From contig NC_037093.1 in the NCBI RefSeq assembly GCF_002994745.2, positions 68,343,510 through 68,407,509 on the forward strand: a stretch of 64,000 bases of DNA, given 5' to 3'. Position numbers and translations under genes: made by a program. This DNA comes from Rosa chinensis. Its lineage: Eukaryota; Streptophyta; Magnoliopsida; Rosales; Rosaceae. How positions within the stretch are numbered: position 1 is the stretch's first letter; each line of letters begins with the position of its first letter. The notes under the pieces were generated by a model. It was not told the origin of the DNA, did not search any database, and saw only the letters and a program-made list of their open reading frames with translations. Positions 26,593 to 37,282 of this stretch are shown here, piece after piece.

Positions 26593-26892
26593 AGGAGCAT
26601 CTCCAACAGCTTCTCTATAATTTCTCTATTATAAGAACTCAAAAATTAAAATCTCCAAAAAAAATTATGTTCCAATTCCAACAGATTCTCTATTTTATGG
26701 ATGCCATAATTTTTCCCTAAATCATTCTCTAAAATTTTGCAGATTACTGTAAATATAGAGAATTTTGTTTTCTCTTTCATCACCATCTCTATTTTAGGAA
26801 TAATTATAGAAAACTATCGGAGCAAAACAACTAAATTTTTTCCTAAAATAGAGAAAAATCAAAATATGGAGAAGCTGTTAGAGTTGCTTCAA
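26593..26892. mobile_element. MITE inserted in heat-shock unit 1
   Basis: Ends GAGCATCTCCAACAGCTTCTC (left) and GAGAAGCTGTTAGAGTTGCT (right) are inverted repeats. The AT-rich interior has no coding capacity. It is absent from the matching place in unit 2 (between GCATACGATA and CATCCTTCCTTGCAG), so it inserted after the duplication or was lost from the other copy. The GAGCATCTCCAACAG end is shared with the element at 38373. The target duplication is unclear. Confidence 0.75.
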
Positions 26893-27295
26893 CTCCATTC
26901 CTTGCAGACCTATGACATGTAACTCTAAAGATTATTGCCGTAGTCTATGTTGATTATTTCTCTAGCTTGTCATAATCTATGTTGCTTACAATTTAATATA
27001 CTCATTGACTCATTGAAGTTGTTTGTAGGATTTCGACCTGGACGTTTTCGAGATGCCCCTATTAACCAACGAATGGCAAGCGCTATGAAAACAAAGAAAA
27101 AGAGAACAAGATGATGAAACTGCCAATATATTGCTTCATATATAAAACCATAATACATACTCTATAGGAAAACAGTAACAATGAAACCATAAACTTAAAA
27201 TACAAGAACCAAAACGCGTAAGACAGCACACTGGTACCAATCACCCTACATCACCGTAGTTATTCAGAAAACAACCCAAAATTACACATAAAACT

Positions 27296-27772
27296 CTAAC
27301 CAATCTTGACCTCAATAGTCTTGGTCTTCGGCTGAGGCGGTGGCACCTTCTCCACAGTCACAGTAAGAACCCCATCTTGGCAAACAGCAGAAATGGCATC
27401 AGCATTAGCATTCTCAGGCAGCACAAACTTCCTCATAAACTTGCCAACCCTCCTCTCCATCCTCAAATACTTTACCCCCTCTTTCTCGTCCTCCCTCTTC
27501 CTCTCGCCGCTGATCAGAAGCACATTGTCATCCTCCACCTGCACCTTGATGTCCCCTGACTTGAGCCCCGGCATGTCGATCACGAACACGTAGGAATTGG
27601 GGTACTCCTTCACGTCGGCCGGAGTGGAAGCCATAGCCTTGGCGTCGCGGACGTAGGTCCGGGTCGGGGCGTTGGAGGTCTTCTCGTTCTCCTCAGGGAA
27701 GTCCGCCAGCTGCTGTAGCTGCTGCAGTGCTGTCATGATTGGAGCATCCAGACCCATGATTCTGAAATCCAT
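27296..27772 (-). CDS. Cytosolic class II small heat-shock protein, copy 2
   Basis: 158 residues, single exon, nearly identical to copy 1. Differences include an extra LQQ-type repeat near residue 17 ([14 protein letters not shown]) and [15 protein letters not shown] at the end. The alpha-crystallin domain and the C-terminal I-x-V/I anchor are intact. The frame stays open upstream to an ATG at 27881-27883, but that ATG overlaps the TATA box (TATAAATG), so transcription should begin after it; the ATG at 27770-27772 ([11 protein letters not shown]) is the start, as in copy 1. It is expected to be a heat-induced cytosolic chaperone co-assembling with copy 1. Confidence 0.95.
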   Translation of the reverse strand: MDFRIMGLDAPIMTALQQLQQLADFPEENEKTSNAPTRTYVRDAKAMASTPADVKEYPNSYVFVIDMPGLKSGDIKVQVEDDNVLLISGERKREDEKEGVKYLRMERRVGKFMRKFVLPENANADAISAVCQDGVLTVTVEKVPPPQPKTKTIEVKIG

Positions 27773-27881
27773 TCTCCTCTTCTTGGTTAGTGAAATGTTT
27801 GCTTGTTTGGTTGTGAGAGCTGTAGGTGTTCGAGTGCTTTGGAAATTTGTTCGTGGATGATTGGGAGCAGCGGATATGGGC

Positions 27882-27942
27882 ATTTATAGGTGGAGGAGAG
27901 GAGTGGTGTTAATGGCGGTGTAGGTGCATACAAAGTTCTGGA
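27882..27942 (-). promoter_or_regulatory. TATA box and partly degenerate HSE of sHSP copy 2
   Basis: TATAAAT (gene strand) at 27882-27888. At 27931-27942 the + strand reads CAAAGTTCTGGA, homologous to the HSE of copy 1 but with the first GAA changed to AAA. A G-box-like ACACGTGG lies just beyond. A weaker HSE may mean quantitative divergence between the copies. Confidence 0.7.
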
Positions 27943-28556
27943 GACACGTGGAAAGAGGTAAGGAGATTCTAGCATGTTCGTCTTCCTAATCTTCTGTAAC
28001 GGTCGAGAAGCTCCGTGAAGTTCTACCACTACTCTGGATCGGGTCCAAGATAAAATAGCCCAATCCATTATTATGGGCTGAGAAACACTAAACCGGCATC
28101 GGTGGAAGCAGAAACTCAAAAGCCACTGACCACCGCCGACATGTTGCTGTTTCCGGTTTAGATTTGATAGGATTGGAGCGAACACTACTGGATCATTTTC
28201 CGGTGACTATTCAGTTTATGTAACATAAAGACTAAAGTATATGCACACTCAAATTACATATAAACTATATGAGGCTATATTATTTCAAATTGTAGACCAT
28301 AAGATTACAGACTTACGTACCAAAGACACTACAGACCGAACTAGCTTCTCCATATATTTCTCTCTTATTCCTCATATGAATAGTAGCTTCTCCATATTTC
28401 TCTCTTATTCCTTACATGGATAGGAAATAGGAAAGGACTCAAAATCAAAAACAAACACAAAGGAAGGACCGAGATACAACAAAAGCATACGATATTATAA
28501 ACAGTGCATAAGGGTAGAACATCCTTCCTTGCAGACCTTGTCATACATATGTAACT

Positions 28557-29180
28557 CTAGCGGCTGTTGCCATCTTGGCCACCCTGACCCTCTTGACCTC
28601 CTTGGCCCTTTTGACCCCACTGGTCTCCTTGACCTCCACTTTGACCCTCTTGGCCCCACTGGCCACCTTGACCCTGTTGGCCTTCTTGGCTGTCGCCAAT
28701 CCTCACCTGAACAATCTTGGGCTTCTTCAGCTCCGGCGGCGGCTTCTTCTCCACCACAATAGTCAATACCCCATCCTGACACTCGGCACTGATCTTCTCT
28801 ACATCAGCATTCTCCGGCAGCACAAACTTCTTGAGATACTTGCCGAGCCTCCTCTCCATCCTCAGGTACCTCACTCCCTTGTCTCTCTCCTTCTCCCTCT
28901 TCCTCTCGCCGCACACCACCAAAACGTTGTCGTCTTCCAGATGGACTTTGATCTGGTCCGACTTCAGCCCGGGCACATCTATCACAAAGATGTAGGCATT
29001 CTGAGTCTCCTTCACGTCAGCTGGAGTAGCCGACATGGCCTTGGCTTCCCGGACGTATTGGCGCGAAGGCGCATGGTGGCTCGCCTGGTTTTGCTCGTCA
29101 GAGAAGTCCAAAAGGTCGTGGAGGGCATCCAGGAGGTTGCTGTCGACACCCATGTTCCTCAGGGGAATCATGAGGTCCAT
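28557..29180 (-). CDS. Class II-like small heat-shock protein with Gly/Gln-rich C-terminal tail
   Basis: 207 residues, single exon. Residues 1-162 are a normal class II sHSP: MDLMIPLRNMG start, [11 protein letters not shown], a complete alpha-crystallin domain, and the usual end PKIVQVRIG. Instead of stopping there, it continues for 45 residues (163-207) of Gly, Gln, Trp, Asp and Glu in repeats such as GQWGQEGQ, GDQWGQKGQ and GGQEGQGGQDG. The tail is likely disordered. A TATATA box is at 29305-29310, about 125 bp upstream of the ATG; I saw no perfect HSE within 300 bp. The stop at 28557 lies where the duplicated heat-shock unit ends. It is more diverged from the tandem pair than they are from each other, so it is an older paralogue. 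Confidence 0.93.
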   Translation of the reverse strand: MDLMIPLRNMGVDSNLLDALHDLLDFSDEQNQASHHAPSRQYVREAKAMSATPADVKETQNAYIFVIDVPGLKSDQIKVHLEDDNVLVVCGERKREKERDKGVRYLRMERRLGKYLKKFVLPENADVEKISAECQDGVLTIVVEKKPPPELKKPKIVQVRIGDSQEGQQGQGGQWGQEGQSGGQGDQWGQKGQGGQEGQGGQDGNSR

Positions 29181-29736
29181 GTTTTACAAACTAATTAACA
29201 AGAGCAAAAACGCAGCTGGAAATGTGAAGTGTACTATGGATGAGATTTGATTCTGGTTTTTGATTTCTTTCCCTGAGGCTTGTGAAGTGGATTGTGATGA
29301 GGTTTATATAGGGGTTTAGTGGATGTGTGTGGATAAATTTGTAGTGTTAGTGTTTGAATCGACGAGGTTTGCCTTTTGTTGGTATCGATCTGCATGCTTA
29401 ACATTTGTAAGGGAGGGAACTCCGGTGGTGCTACCTAAGCTTATCTCTCGACTGCTGTCATCAGTCTTAGAATGACACACAAGCAAGTACCAGTTTTTAG
29501 GTATTCCTAATTCTTTAAAGAAAACATTTTAAAATCGTGGTGACTAGCTTGACCACGAATTAACAAGAAACGCAGATAGAATGTTTAATTACTGTAACAG
29601 AAGCTGTGAGGTTAATTGATAATTAAGCTCAGCTGAAATGTTAAGTGATCGGTGAATTTTGTACTTCTTGACTGCTACGTGGTTGTTCACAGCGAGGTTG
29701 GAGATCCCACGTGGCTGGGGCTCTCTTCCTTCTCGG

Positions 29737-30644
29737 AATGGTGAAGAAGACAATGGATGGAAGGTTCTACACGGACTTCAATTAATTTGACCCTTGAAGT
29801 TTCTTATATATTATTTGTCTAAAATCCGATTAAAACACAGATGGTATTGTTAAACAGAATGGTGAAGAAGACAATGGATGGAAGGTTCTACACTGGACTT
29901 CAATTAATTTGACAGGGAAATATCACCAATGGTCACTGAATTATGACTTATTCGATACTTAACTCACTGTATTTTCAACAATATCACTTAAATCACTCAG
30001 TTTTACATCCGTATTTCACTTAACTCACTGCCGTTAATTCTGCCGTTAGAAGTCGTTAAAATTGAGGGTATATTTGTCAAAACACTTAAAAATCATTTTT
30101 AACTTAAAAAAACTACATTTATTAGACTTTTTTTAATTTTTTTTTAAATTTCTGAAATTTCTAATAAAAAAAAGATTTTTTTTAACTTAAATATAATTTG
30201 AAAAATAATTGTCTTTTTTTTATTAAAAAAAAAAGAAGAAGTTAGAAATGCATTTTTTTAGTGTTTAGACAAATATACCCTCAGTTTACGTTTATTAGAC
30301 TTTTTTCAATTTTTTAAATTTATGAGATTTCTAATAAAAATGATTTTTTTAACTTAAATATAATTTGAAAAAAAAAAGGTTAGAAATGCATTTTTTTAGT
30401 ATTTAGACAAATATACCCTCTTTTAATGGCTTTTAACGGCAGAATTAACGACAGTGAGTTAAGTGAAAGACAAATGTAAAACTGAGTGAGTTAAGTGATA
30501 TTATTGAAAATACAATGAGTTAAGTGTCGAATAAGTCATAACTCAGTGACCATTGGTGATGCTTTCCCTTAATTTGACCCTTGAAGTTTCTTATATATTA
30601 TTTGTCTAAAATCCGATTAAAACACATATGATATTGTTAAACAG
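29737..30644. repeat. 121-bp tandem duplication, second copy split by a MITE
   Basis: Unit A is 29737-29857. Unit B is 29858-29913 plus 30579-30644, interrupted by the element at 29914-30569 and its second target copy. Both units run from AATGGTGAAGAAGACAATGG to TGTTAAACAG; the last ten bases are the first ten of the LTR element at 30635. Confidence 0.9.
29914..30569. mobile_element. Mutator-like MITE with long terminal inverted repeats
   Basis: 656 bp, flanked by a perfect 9-bp target duplication TAATTTGAC (29905-29913, 30570-30578). The termini are AGGGAAATATCACCAATGG and CCATTGGTGATGCTTTCCCT, and the inverted repeats extend roughly 150-200 bp inward (e.g. CTTAACTCACTG...GTTAATTCTGCCGTTA mirrored near 30420-30470). 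No transposase frame. The 9-bp duplication and long inverted repeats indicate the Mutator (MULE) superfamily. The empty site is preserved in the neighbouring duplicate unit. Confidence 0.9.
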
Positions 30645-31177
30645 CGACAAGCGTGGCCTGTGGGATCTTTCTTCTCCAACACGCCCCCTCACGTGCAACC
30701 TAGCTCTAGGTATGCACGTGGAATTAATTGACAAACCCAATTCCACATTGGAAATCAGGTCACAAGTCCCACATTAGAGACTTGACCAATCACATAACAA
30801 TCCAAGGCCCACATCGGACACTTGGTAATAATCCAATCGGAAACTTCCGATGGCAAATTTAATGAACCCAAACTAGGTCCATGATTAGATAGGAGATTGG
30901 TGAATCAATTAATGAATGAACCCATATCCGAGTCCACGATGGCAACGTATTGAAGAGCGACCCGCTTTGATACCATGTTAAACAGAGCGACCCGCTTTGA
31001 TACCATGTTAAACAGCGACAAGCGTGGCCTGTAGCCCACTATTGTACCGATATTATCCCAACTTAACCACCCGATATGTGTTGGGTAAATACCTCGGTAC
31101 AATTGGGTAAGAGCTACCCACTTATAAGTTATATTTTATTTGTCACTTTTCCAATGTGAGATATTTCCTCTCCAACA
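30635..31177 (-). mobile_element. TRIM-type short LTR retrotransposon with unequal LTRs
   Basis: 543 bp, flanked by a 5-bp target duplication GATAT (30630-30634, 31178-31182), oriented minus. The 5' LTR is 31006-31177 (172 bp), starting TGTTGGAGAGG and ending TGTTTAACA. Directly after it is a primer-binding site complementary to initiator methionine tRNA (TGGTATCAAAGC, 30994-31005). The purine tract GTGAGGGGGCG (about 30682-30692) precedes the 3' LTR at 30635-30681. That LTR is only 47 bp: it keeps both ends but lacks the middle. A 30-bp unit covering the PBS/LTR junction is duplicated (30955-30984, 30985-31014). No gag/pol coding, so it is non-autonomous (terminal-repeat retrotransposon in miniature). 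Confidence 0.88.
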
Positions 31178-31625
31178 GATATGACGGCAAAGAAGTGACA
31201 AATGCTCTCAGATATACTGCCAAACCGTGAATAACACGGATTATTCTCAATAATTTCAATATAGGAATGAAAGAACTTGTTTTGTAAAGCAAGTACAGAA
31301 GTATACAACTGCCATTTTCAATCACTCTTCCCAGCCAATGCGCTATGAACAGATTTTACACTATCAAAACTTCCGCAGCCGCTGCTGCTATAAAATTCTC
31401 ACGCATGATTTACAGGAGTGATGTATATTGACACACTGAAGTAGCAACTATATTCAAGAAAAATAATTGCAATACACGCCTTTCAAACGACTTGAACATC
31501 ATCTGCATGTAACTGATTTTCTGAAGGAAAATGAGAAAAGGATGTCCTAATTTGGAGAAGATACCTCCGTTGCAACAAGAAGACCAGCATTTCCAGACTC
31601 GGACATCGTAGCTTAATCTCCTCTT

Positions 31626-33858
31626 TCAAAGGTCATCAATGTCATAATCTTCATCAAGCGAATCATCTCTAGGTTTCTTCTTCATGCATCCATACTTTCT
31701 AAGTAGCCATCTTGCTGCCCGAACAACATTACCAAAAAACACGATCCCCATCAGTGCCATCCATACAAGCACAGAAACTTGGGTCACATGATACAGGTAA
31801 CCCCCCTTCTGCTGTTGTGGTGTCATAAATATCAGTCCAATAAAATACGTAGCTGTTAGCGCTGTGATTGCAACCCACATGATCACCATCTGAATCCACA
31901 TCCATCTGCGCCGCTTCATAGGCAATCCACTCACAAGTAATAGAATTATGCTCAGTGATGAAAGGAAAGCAAGTGTATTGGAAATCATGTACAGTCCATA
32001 CAGACTTGGTTCTGTATCGGCCATCACTGACTGCCCAGCATGGTGTGGTTTATCCACAGGGTTGCCATTGCTATCTTCCAGATAGTCCGACTGCCAAACA
32101 GCACCTGGCGGGTTTATTGCAGACTGAAATGCCACTGTAGCAATTAGTGAAGCCACAACCATTAACGAACTTCGTTTCCTACCCAACCAATCAACTTCTT
32201 TCTGCTTCGGCTTAAATACTAGTTGCCTTAAACTCCTCCTCTTTGACATCAGTGGCTGCATTGTGGTAGGAACTTGCACTGTATCTTGATCAAACATAAC
32301 AGACGGTGCCTTCTTAATAAATTTTGAAGCTCCGGAATATTGAAGGGATTCTTTGATTTCCAAGTCTCGTAAATCTCTAGTACTATGCGATAAGACATCC
32401 AATGCGGTGAAGCCATTTGAATTTTGGGCATTTACTTCGATCTTTGTATTATCCAGCAAGTAATTTATCACCTGCACAAAAGTTTAATTTGACGCATTTT
32501 CCTTCAAACAAAAATAGTATAGGTCTCTCATAAGCAATAATCAAGAATGTCTCATATCCTTCTATAACCAATCCAACACAGAACATAGTGTACATGTTAT
32601 CAATCATAAATCGGGAAGCGCAGAGAGGAGAAAAACTCCATCAGCATGAAAAATAAGGATATACATGGCTGGCGGTGCAGTTGATGTTGATCACACTAGA
32701 GGCAACAATGAATGAAAAATGTACCACATCTAAGAAGATAACATTAGATTCAAATATGGAGTGAAGCAATTGTGATCCAGTTAGTTCCATAGCTAATGGC
32801 AATGTCTCGGTTCAGGTGGTTTATACATATTGCAATAGAGCAGGGCAGAGGCTATGTCCTCTTTCTACTGCCTAGTCACTAGTCAGAATGGAAAGGTTTC
32901 AACTTTAATCACCAAAAAAAAAAAGGTTCTATTTTCAACTCCCATTTCTACACCAAATGACTAATTGAATTCATGAACTGAACAGAACTAAAGCTTTACC
33001 TAACAACCAATCAATCCACAAGTGTAAGGCTTTAACCTTCCTAGCAATCACAGAGCTCTTAAAAATACTTTTTCTTTCCTTACAGTTATCAAGCAAGACA
33101 TACATGCAGCACCTAACTTCACTCCAAGCATTAGATTCAAATGAATTGAGACAAATGTGATCCTTCTAGTCACAAGGGCTTCAACTTTAACCTACCATTT
33201 CCACACTAAATTCCCAAACTAGTTGAACAAAATCTGAAGACTCACATTTTCATAGGATAGAAAACATTTCAATAGAAATCAACAACATACATACCTCTAA
33301 TTGCTTCTTGGCCACAGCCACATGCAAAACAGTGTTGCCATCCCCATCCCTCCAATTCACAAAGTCATCATCTTTCCCAACACACCCCACCAAAACCTTC
33401 AACACCTCAAACCTATGATGCTTCACACACAAGTGAAACCCACTCTCCCCTCCCTGAGTCAACACCCGAGCCGCCTCCGGTCTAACCCGGGCCAACTCGG
33501 CCACCACCCCAACCCGGCCCTTGATCACCCCCAGATGCAGAGGAGTCAACCCATCCCGATCCCAGACCAAGCCCAGATCAGCGTTGACCAGCACCAGACT
33601 CTTGACTATCTCCACGCACCCTTTTGCTGCTGCCAGGTGGAGCGGCGAGGAGCCTTGGAGGTTGAGCCGGGAGGCGAGTTCGGGGCTCCGGGTGAGTAAC
33701 TCGGCGGCGAAGGCGGAGTGGCCGAGAATGGCGGCGACGTGTAAGGGGGTGTCGGAGAGAGATGGGGTGCCGTTGAGGATATGAGGGTGTTGTCTGAGGA
33801 GTTCGAGGAGAGCAGGTACGGAGCCCTTCAGGGCTGCTTGGTGAAGCTCTTCTTCCAT
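31626..33858 (-). CDS. Ankyrin-repeat membrane protein with PGG domain, copy 1
   Basis: 469 residues from two exons, 33295-33858 and 31626-32471. The N-terminal half has five or so ankyrin repeats (TPLHVAAILGH, SPLHLAAAKGC, TPLHLGVIKGR, TVLHVAVAKKQ, NGFTALDVL). The C-terminal half is a PGG domain with the signature RSSLMVVASLIATVAFQ and NPPG, then about four transmembrane helices and an acidic tail (DEDYDIDDL). The architecture matches plant BDA1/ITN1/ACD6-like proteins, some of which act in immunity or salt-stress signalling at membranes; the specific role is unknown. The start is the ATG at 33856-33858 (MEEELHQAALKG). The intron falls after KKQLE, exactly as after DKQIE in the neighbour at 35372-37282. 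Confidence 0.93.
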
Positions 33859-35371
33859 GGAGTTCTGTCTCTGTTTTCCTTCTTCTTCTTCTTTTATTTG
33901 GCTGTTTGCGTGGAAAAAGAGAGATGCTGGAAGCTGTCCGAGAGTATGATTAAACGTCGTCAATGTTGGTCTAGAAAAAGAGATGAAAATCCACCTGATC
34001 AACCAAAACGCCCTTTGGGTTTGGGATAGTCTAATTAGTAATTAGTGTATTATTTAGATCTGTTAAGTTCTAAACAATAAACTGAGATTTTAAATTGAAA
34101 AGGGGGCTGATGGATTGATAACTTGGTTTGGCTGTAATTGTGATCGATCAAGTTCGATTATCATTGAATTCAGAGAGCCGCGCGCCGACACTCTTGAGTC
34201 TTGACACTAGTAGAATTTAATTGATACGATGATCGTGAGGACGTCAATCGGTTGAATTTTTGTCAACTTTGCAAGCCTTGAAGTATTCACTGCACGAGTT
34301 GTGAATTCGGTTTGTATGACCGAGGTTTGCTTTCTTTCCCTTATAGTGTACACCAATCTCGAAATTGCTCAAGAATGTGGTGTTATGATGTACACCAACT
34401 TCTGAATTGTGCTCGATAACTTCATTTTGTTTAATTACCTTTAACGAGATTTTTTTTGTGTGAATTGGTTAGATGTAGATAGTAGTCATGAATTAAATAA
34501 TTAGATATATATTCTTATAAAAAAGTTTAGTGTTTTTTTAACAATAATTTATCTTTATTTTAAAGGTTAGTTGAGAATTTCTACTAACAATACTAAATAC
34601 ATGATTAGTATTTCTTAATGTCTAAGGTTTCACTCGAAGTCTTCTCAAAAAAAAAAAAAGGTTTCACTCGAAGAGATTTGTCATATTTCAATAGATTAGA
34701 TATATGGTCTATCAAATTTAATGAGACCAAAGAAGTTTGGATTCATCTCCACCCTTTTTCAGCTAATTTTTTTTTTTTTATCAGTTGTCGAATAGAGTTA
34801 GAGACTTTGTGAATTAATTTTTCACTGAAAAATAAAGTAAATAATCGTTTTTTCGAAACTATAGGAAACGTTACCGTTAACACGTTAAGGTGCCTTAACA
34901 TTGGCAATATCAATTTCTTATTCTTGATAGGGACCCTCCACCGCCTTCAAATCTGACCTGATTACGTCAGTCAACCATCATCTAGAAACTGTGTTGCTCC
35001 CTGATTACCTAAAAATTAGTTAAACACAAGCTGCACCAAAGGAAAGTCAACACAAGCAAAACCAATAAACCATTCTGCAACTGCAGCAAGTCCATGATTC
35101 CCAAGTCCAAGAAAGCTGAGTTTTGGATACATACACATACACAAAGAACATGAAGGAATTAAGGTTTAGCTGTTAAGTGCCAAATATTAGATATAGTAGA
35201 ATATATATTACACAGAATTATACCAGAGCATCATATAATGCAGCTGGTATATATATATACAACGTTTACAAATTAAAGCCTGATTATGGAGGAACTGCAT
35301 AAACGTACTATAACTTCATCGATCACTCAAGTAGTTATGAAAGATAGAATAAGCACTGCTGGTGTGATTAA
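33859..35371. other. Intergenic between the two ankyrin genes
   Basis: AT-rich. It contains a short direct repeat of AAGGTTTCACTCGAAG (about 34623 and 34660) around an A tract. No gene-like frame or family match. Confidence 0.5.
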
Positions 35372-37282
35372 TTAGGGCAAACTATCTGTGAAGGTAGTAT
35401 GTACTCTTCTTTTCGGCATTAACTTGTCGAACTTTTGAATCAGAATTTCTAGGAGACGCAAGGTTTGCAGCAGCAACAGAAGGGTCACGACGAAGGACCA
35501 CGCAATTATACCGTACTTGATCACTATGTCTACACTGCTCTCCTGACTTTTTGGCGTGAAAATGAAAATCGATTCGGCGTAAGTAATAGCCATGGATGTG
35601 ATCGCCAAGTTCATAATGGCTGTTAAAAGCCACATGAAAAATCTGTGGTGGAAAGGAAACCGTGTGATCAGCAGCAAAATGATGCTTAGGGAGGCAATGA
35701 AACCAATGGTGTTGATAGAGAGGTAGTAGGAGTATTGTGTTGGGTATTTGAAAGCCATGATTGCTTGTCCTGCCTGGTGATCCGGCGAGTCGTCTTGCCA
35801 AAGCCCACCGGGAGGGTTGAGCCCAGATTGAAACGCCATGGTTGCGATCAGTGATGCTACAACCATCAACGCGTCTCTCCTCTTTGAAATCCTTTCCACC
35901 TGCCCGGGCTTACTCAAGTTGTGTGTATTATTAGCGCTTGTATATTCAGTAGTTCTGTGTGAGAGCAAGTTCATCATGATGTGGTTACTGTTGGTGCTTC
36001 TCTGTGGACTAGTTCTTAAGGCTCCAGCTCCTCGGAGGCACTCTGAGATGTCGAAATCTTTCACATCTCTACGACTTTGTGTGAGAATGTCAAGTGCTGT
36101 GAAACCGTTTGCATTTACAGCATTCACCTCTGCTCTACCATACATAAGCAAAAACCTTACTGTCTGCAAGTTTGAAATGCATGAATGTTTAGTTCACCAA
36201 GCATTACATAGTACAACAATGAAGAGTCACACCTTCACATATTGGTATGTACGTGGTTTACTACTAGCGTTAAGAGCTATTACGTACAAATATACAATCA
36301 ATTAGATAAAACTTCACATGTACCTAATGACGGATATGGTTAATTAGTTAATTAGAGTCTCACTGCTTACAAAAAATCACAATATAATAAAATTATGCAA
36401 TTCTGCATGTACATAGATACAGTCATACAGAGATGCACACAGATATATAGAGATATAGATATACACACACACACAGACAATTCCGTATATTAATACGTAA
36501 CGACCCAACAAATTAATTAACACATGATAATGATAAGTGATGAAGATCATATTTAAAAATTACTACATACTTATATACAATACAGGTGGTGCAGCGTTAA
36601 ACAAGTTTTTTTTTTTTTTTTTGCTTTTCTTTATACATATACGAGCAATTAACCTAGCTTGCTTGTCAATAGGTTGACTTTACAACCAGCCACAGTTACA
36701 TACCTCAATCTGTTTGTCACCGACTGCCAGGTGCAAGATGGTCATTCCATAATCATCATTAGCATTCACAAATTGATCGTAATCATCCATAATCTCCACC
36801 AGAACCTTAATAGCCTCCAGCTGATTATGTTTCACGCATAAATGGAACACAGTCCCTCCCTCGTCCACAGTTGCCCTGGCAGCACTAGGAGCCTCTCTGA
36901 TCAAATCCCTCAACACTCCAACCCGGCCTTTCATGGCAGCAAGGTGGATGGGGTTTCTTCCATCTCGATCGCATACATGGCACATGTCAGGGTTAACCCT
37001 CAACAGCTCTCTCACTATTCCCAGATACCCTTTTGCCGATGCCAAGTGAAGAGGCGAGGATCGTTTCGAATCCAGCTCCTGTGCAAGTTCAGGTTTCCGG
37101 CGCAAAATCTCCTTCGTGAAATCGAGGTGGCCAAGCATGGCTGCTACATGCAGAGGAGTCTCGGAGAAACTATCGACGACGAACCTGTCAAGGGCCAGTC
37201 TATCTTGGTTGAGCAAATCTGTTAGGGTTGTCAGATTGCCTTCTAGTGCTGCCTCATAAAGCAAGTTTCCCATGCCTTCCAT
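35372..37282 (-). CDS. Ankyrin-repeat membrane protein with PGG domain, copy 2
   Basis: 456 residues, exons 36704-37282 and 35372-36163. Ankyrin repeats include TPLHVAAMLGH, SPLHLASAKGY, NPIHLAAMKGR and TILHLAVGDKQ. The PGG signature is RDALMVVASLIATMAFQ with NPPGG, followed by four hydrophobic segments and a basic/Thr-rich end. It is a tandem paralogue of copy 1 with the same intron position, but sequence divergence suggests an old duplication. A TATA box (TATATAA on the gene strand, about 37322-37330) lies roughly 45 bp upstream of the ATG, so the leader is short. Function is inferred only from family: membrane-anchored signalling scaffold, probably stress or defence related. Confidence 0.93.

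Larger units (their letters stand above)
25014..28555. repeat. Tandem duplication carrying heat-shock genes 1 and 2 with their flanks
   Basis: Two direct units: about 25014-26942 and 26945-28555. Shared blocks include the 3' flank (GATTATTTCT...CTTGTCAT), the coding region, the HSE/TATA promoter, and far-upstream DNA (GATAGGATTGGAGCGAACAC at about 26232 and 28168; GGAAGGACC...ACAACAAAAGCATACGATA at about 26543 and 28462). Each unit ends with sequence like the 3' end of heat-shock gene 3 (CTTGCAGACCT...ATGTAACTCTA at about 26900 and 28532), marking the breakpoint. Unit 1 is longer because a MITE was inserted. Confidence 0.85.

Noticed and set aside
27773..27883. 37-codon N-terminal extension of sHSP copy 2
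   Set aside because: Its ATG overlaps the TATA box, and copy 1 lacks an equivalent; transcription should start downstream.
28575..29198. 207-codon open frame on the plus strand opposite sHSP gene 3
   Set aside because: It is a shadow of the sHSP coding strand; its Leu-rich translation matches nothing, while the minus strand is a clear alpha-crystallin protein.
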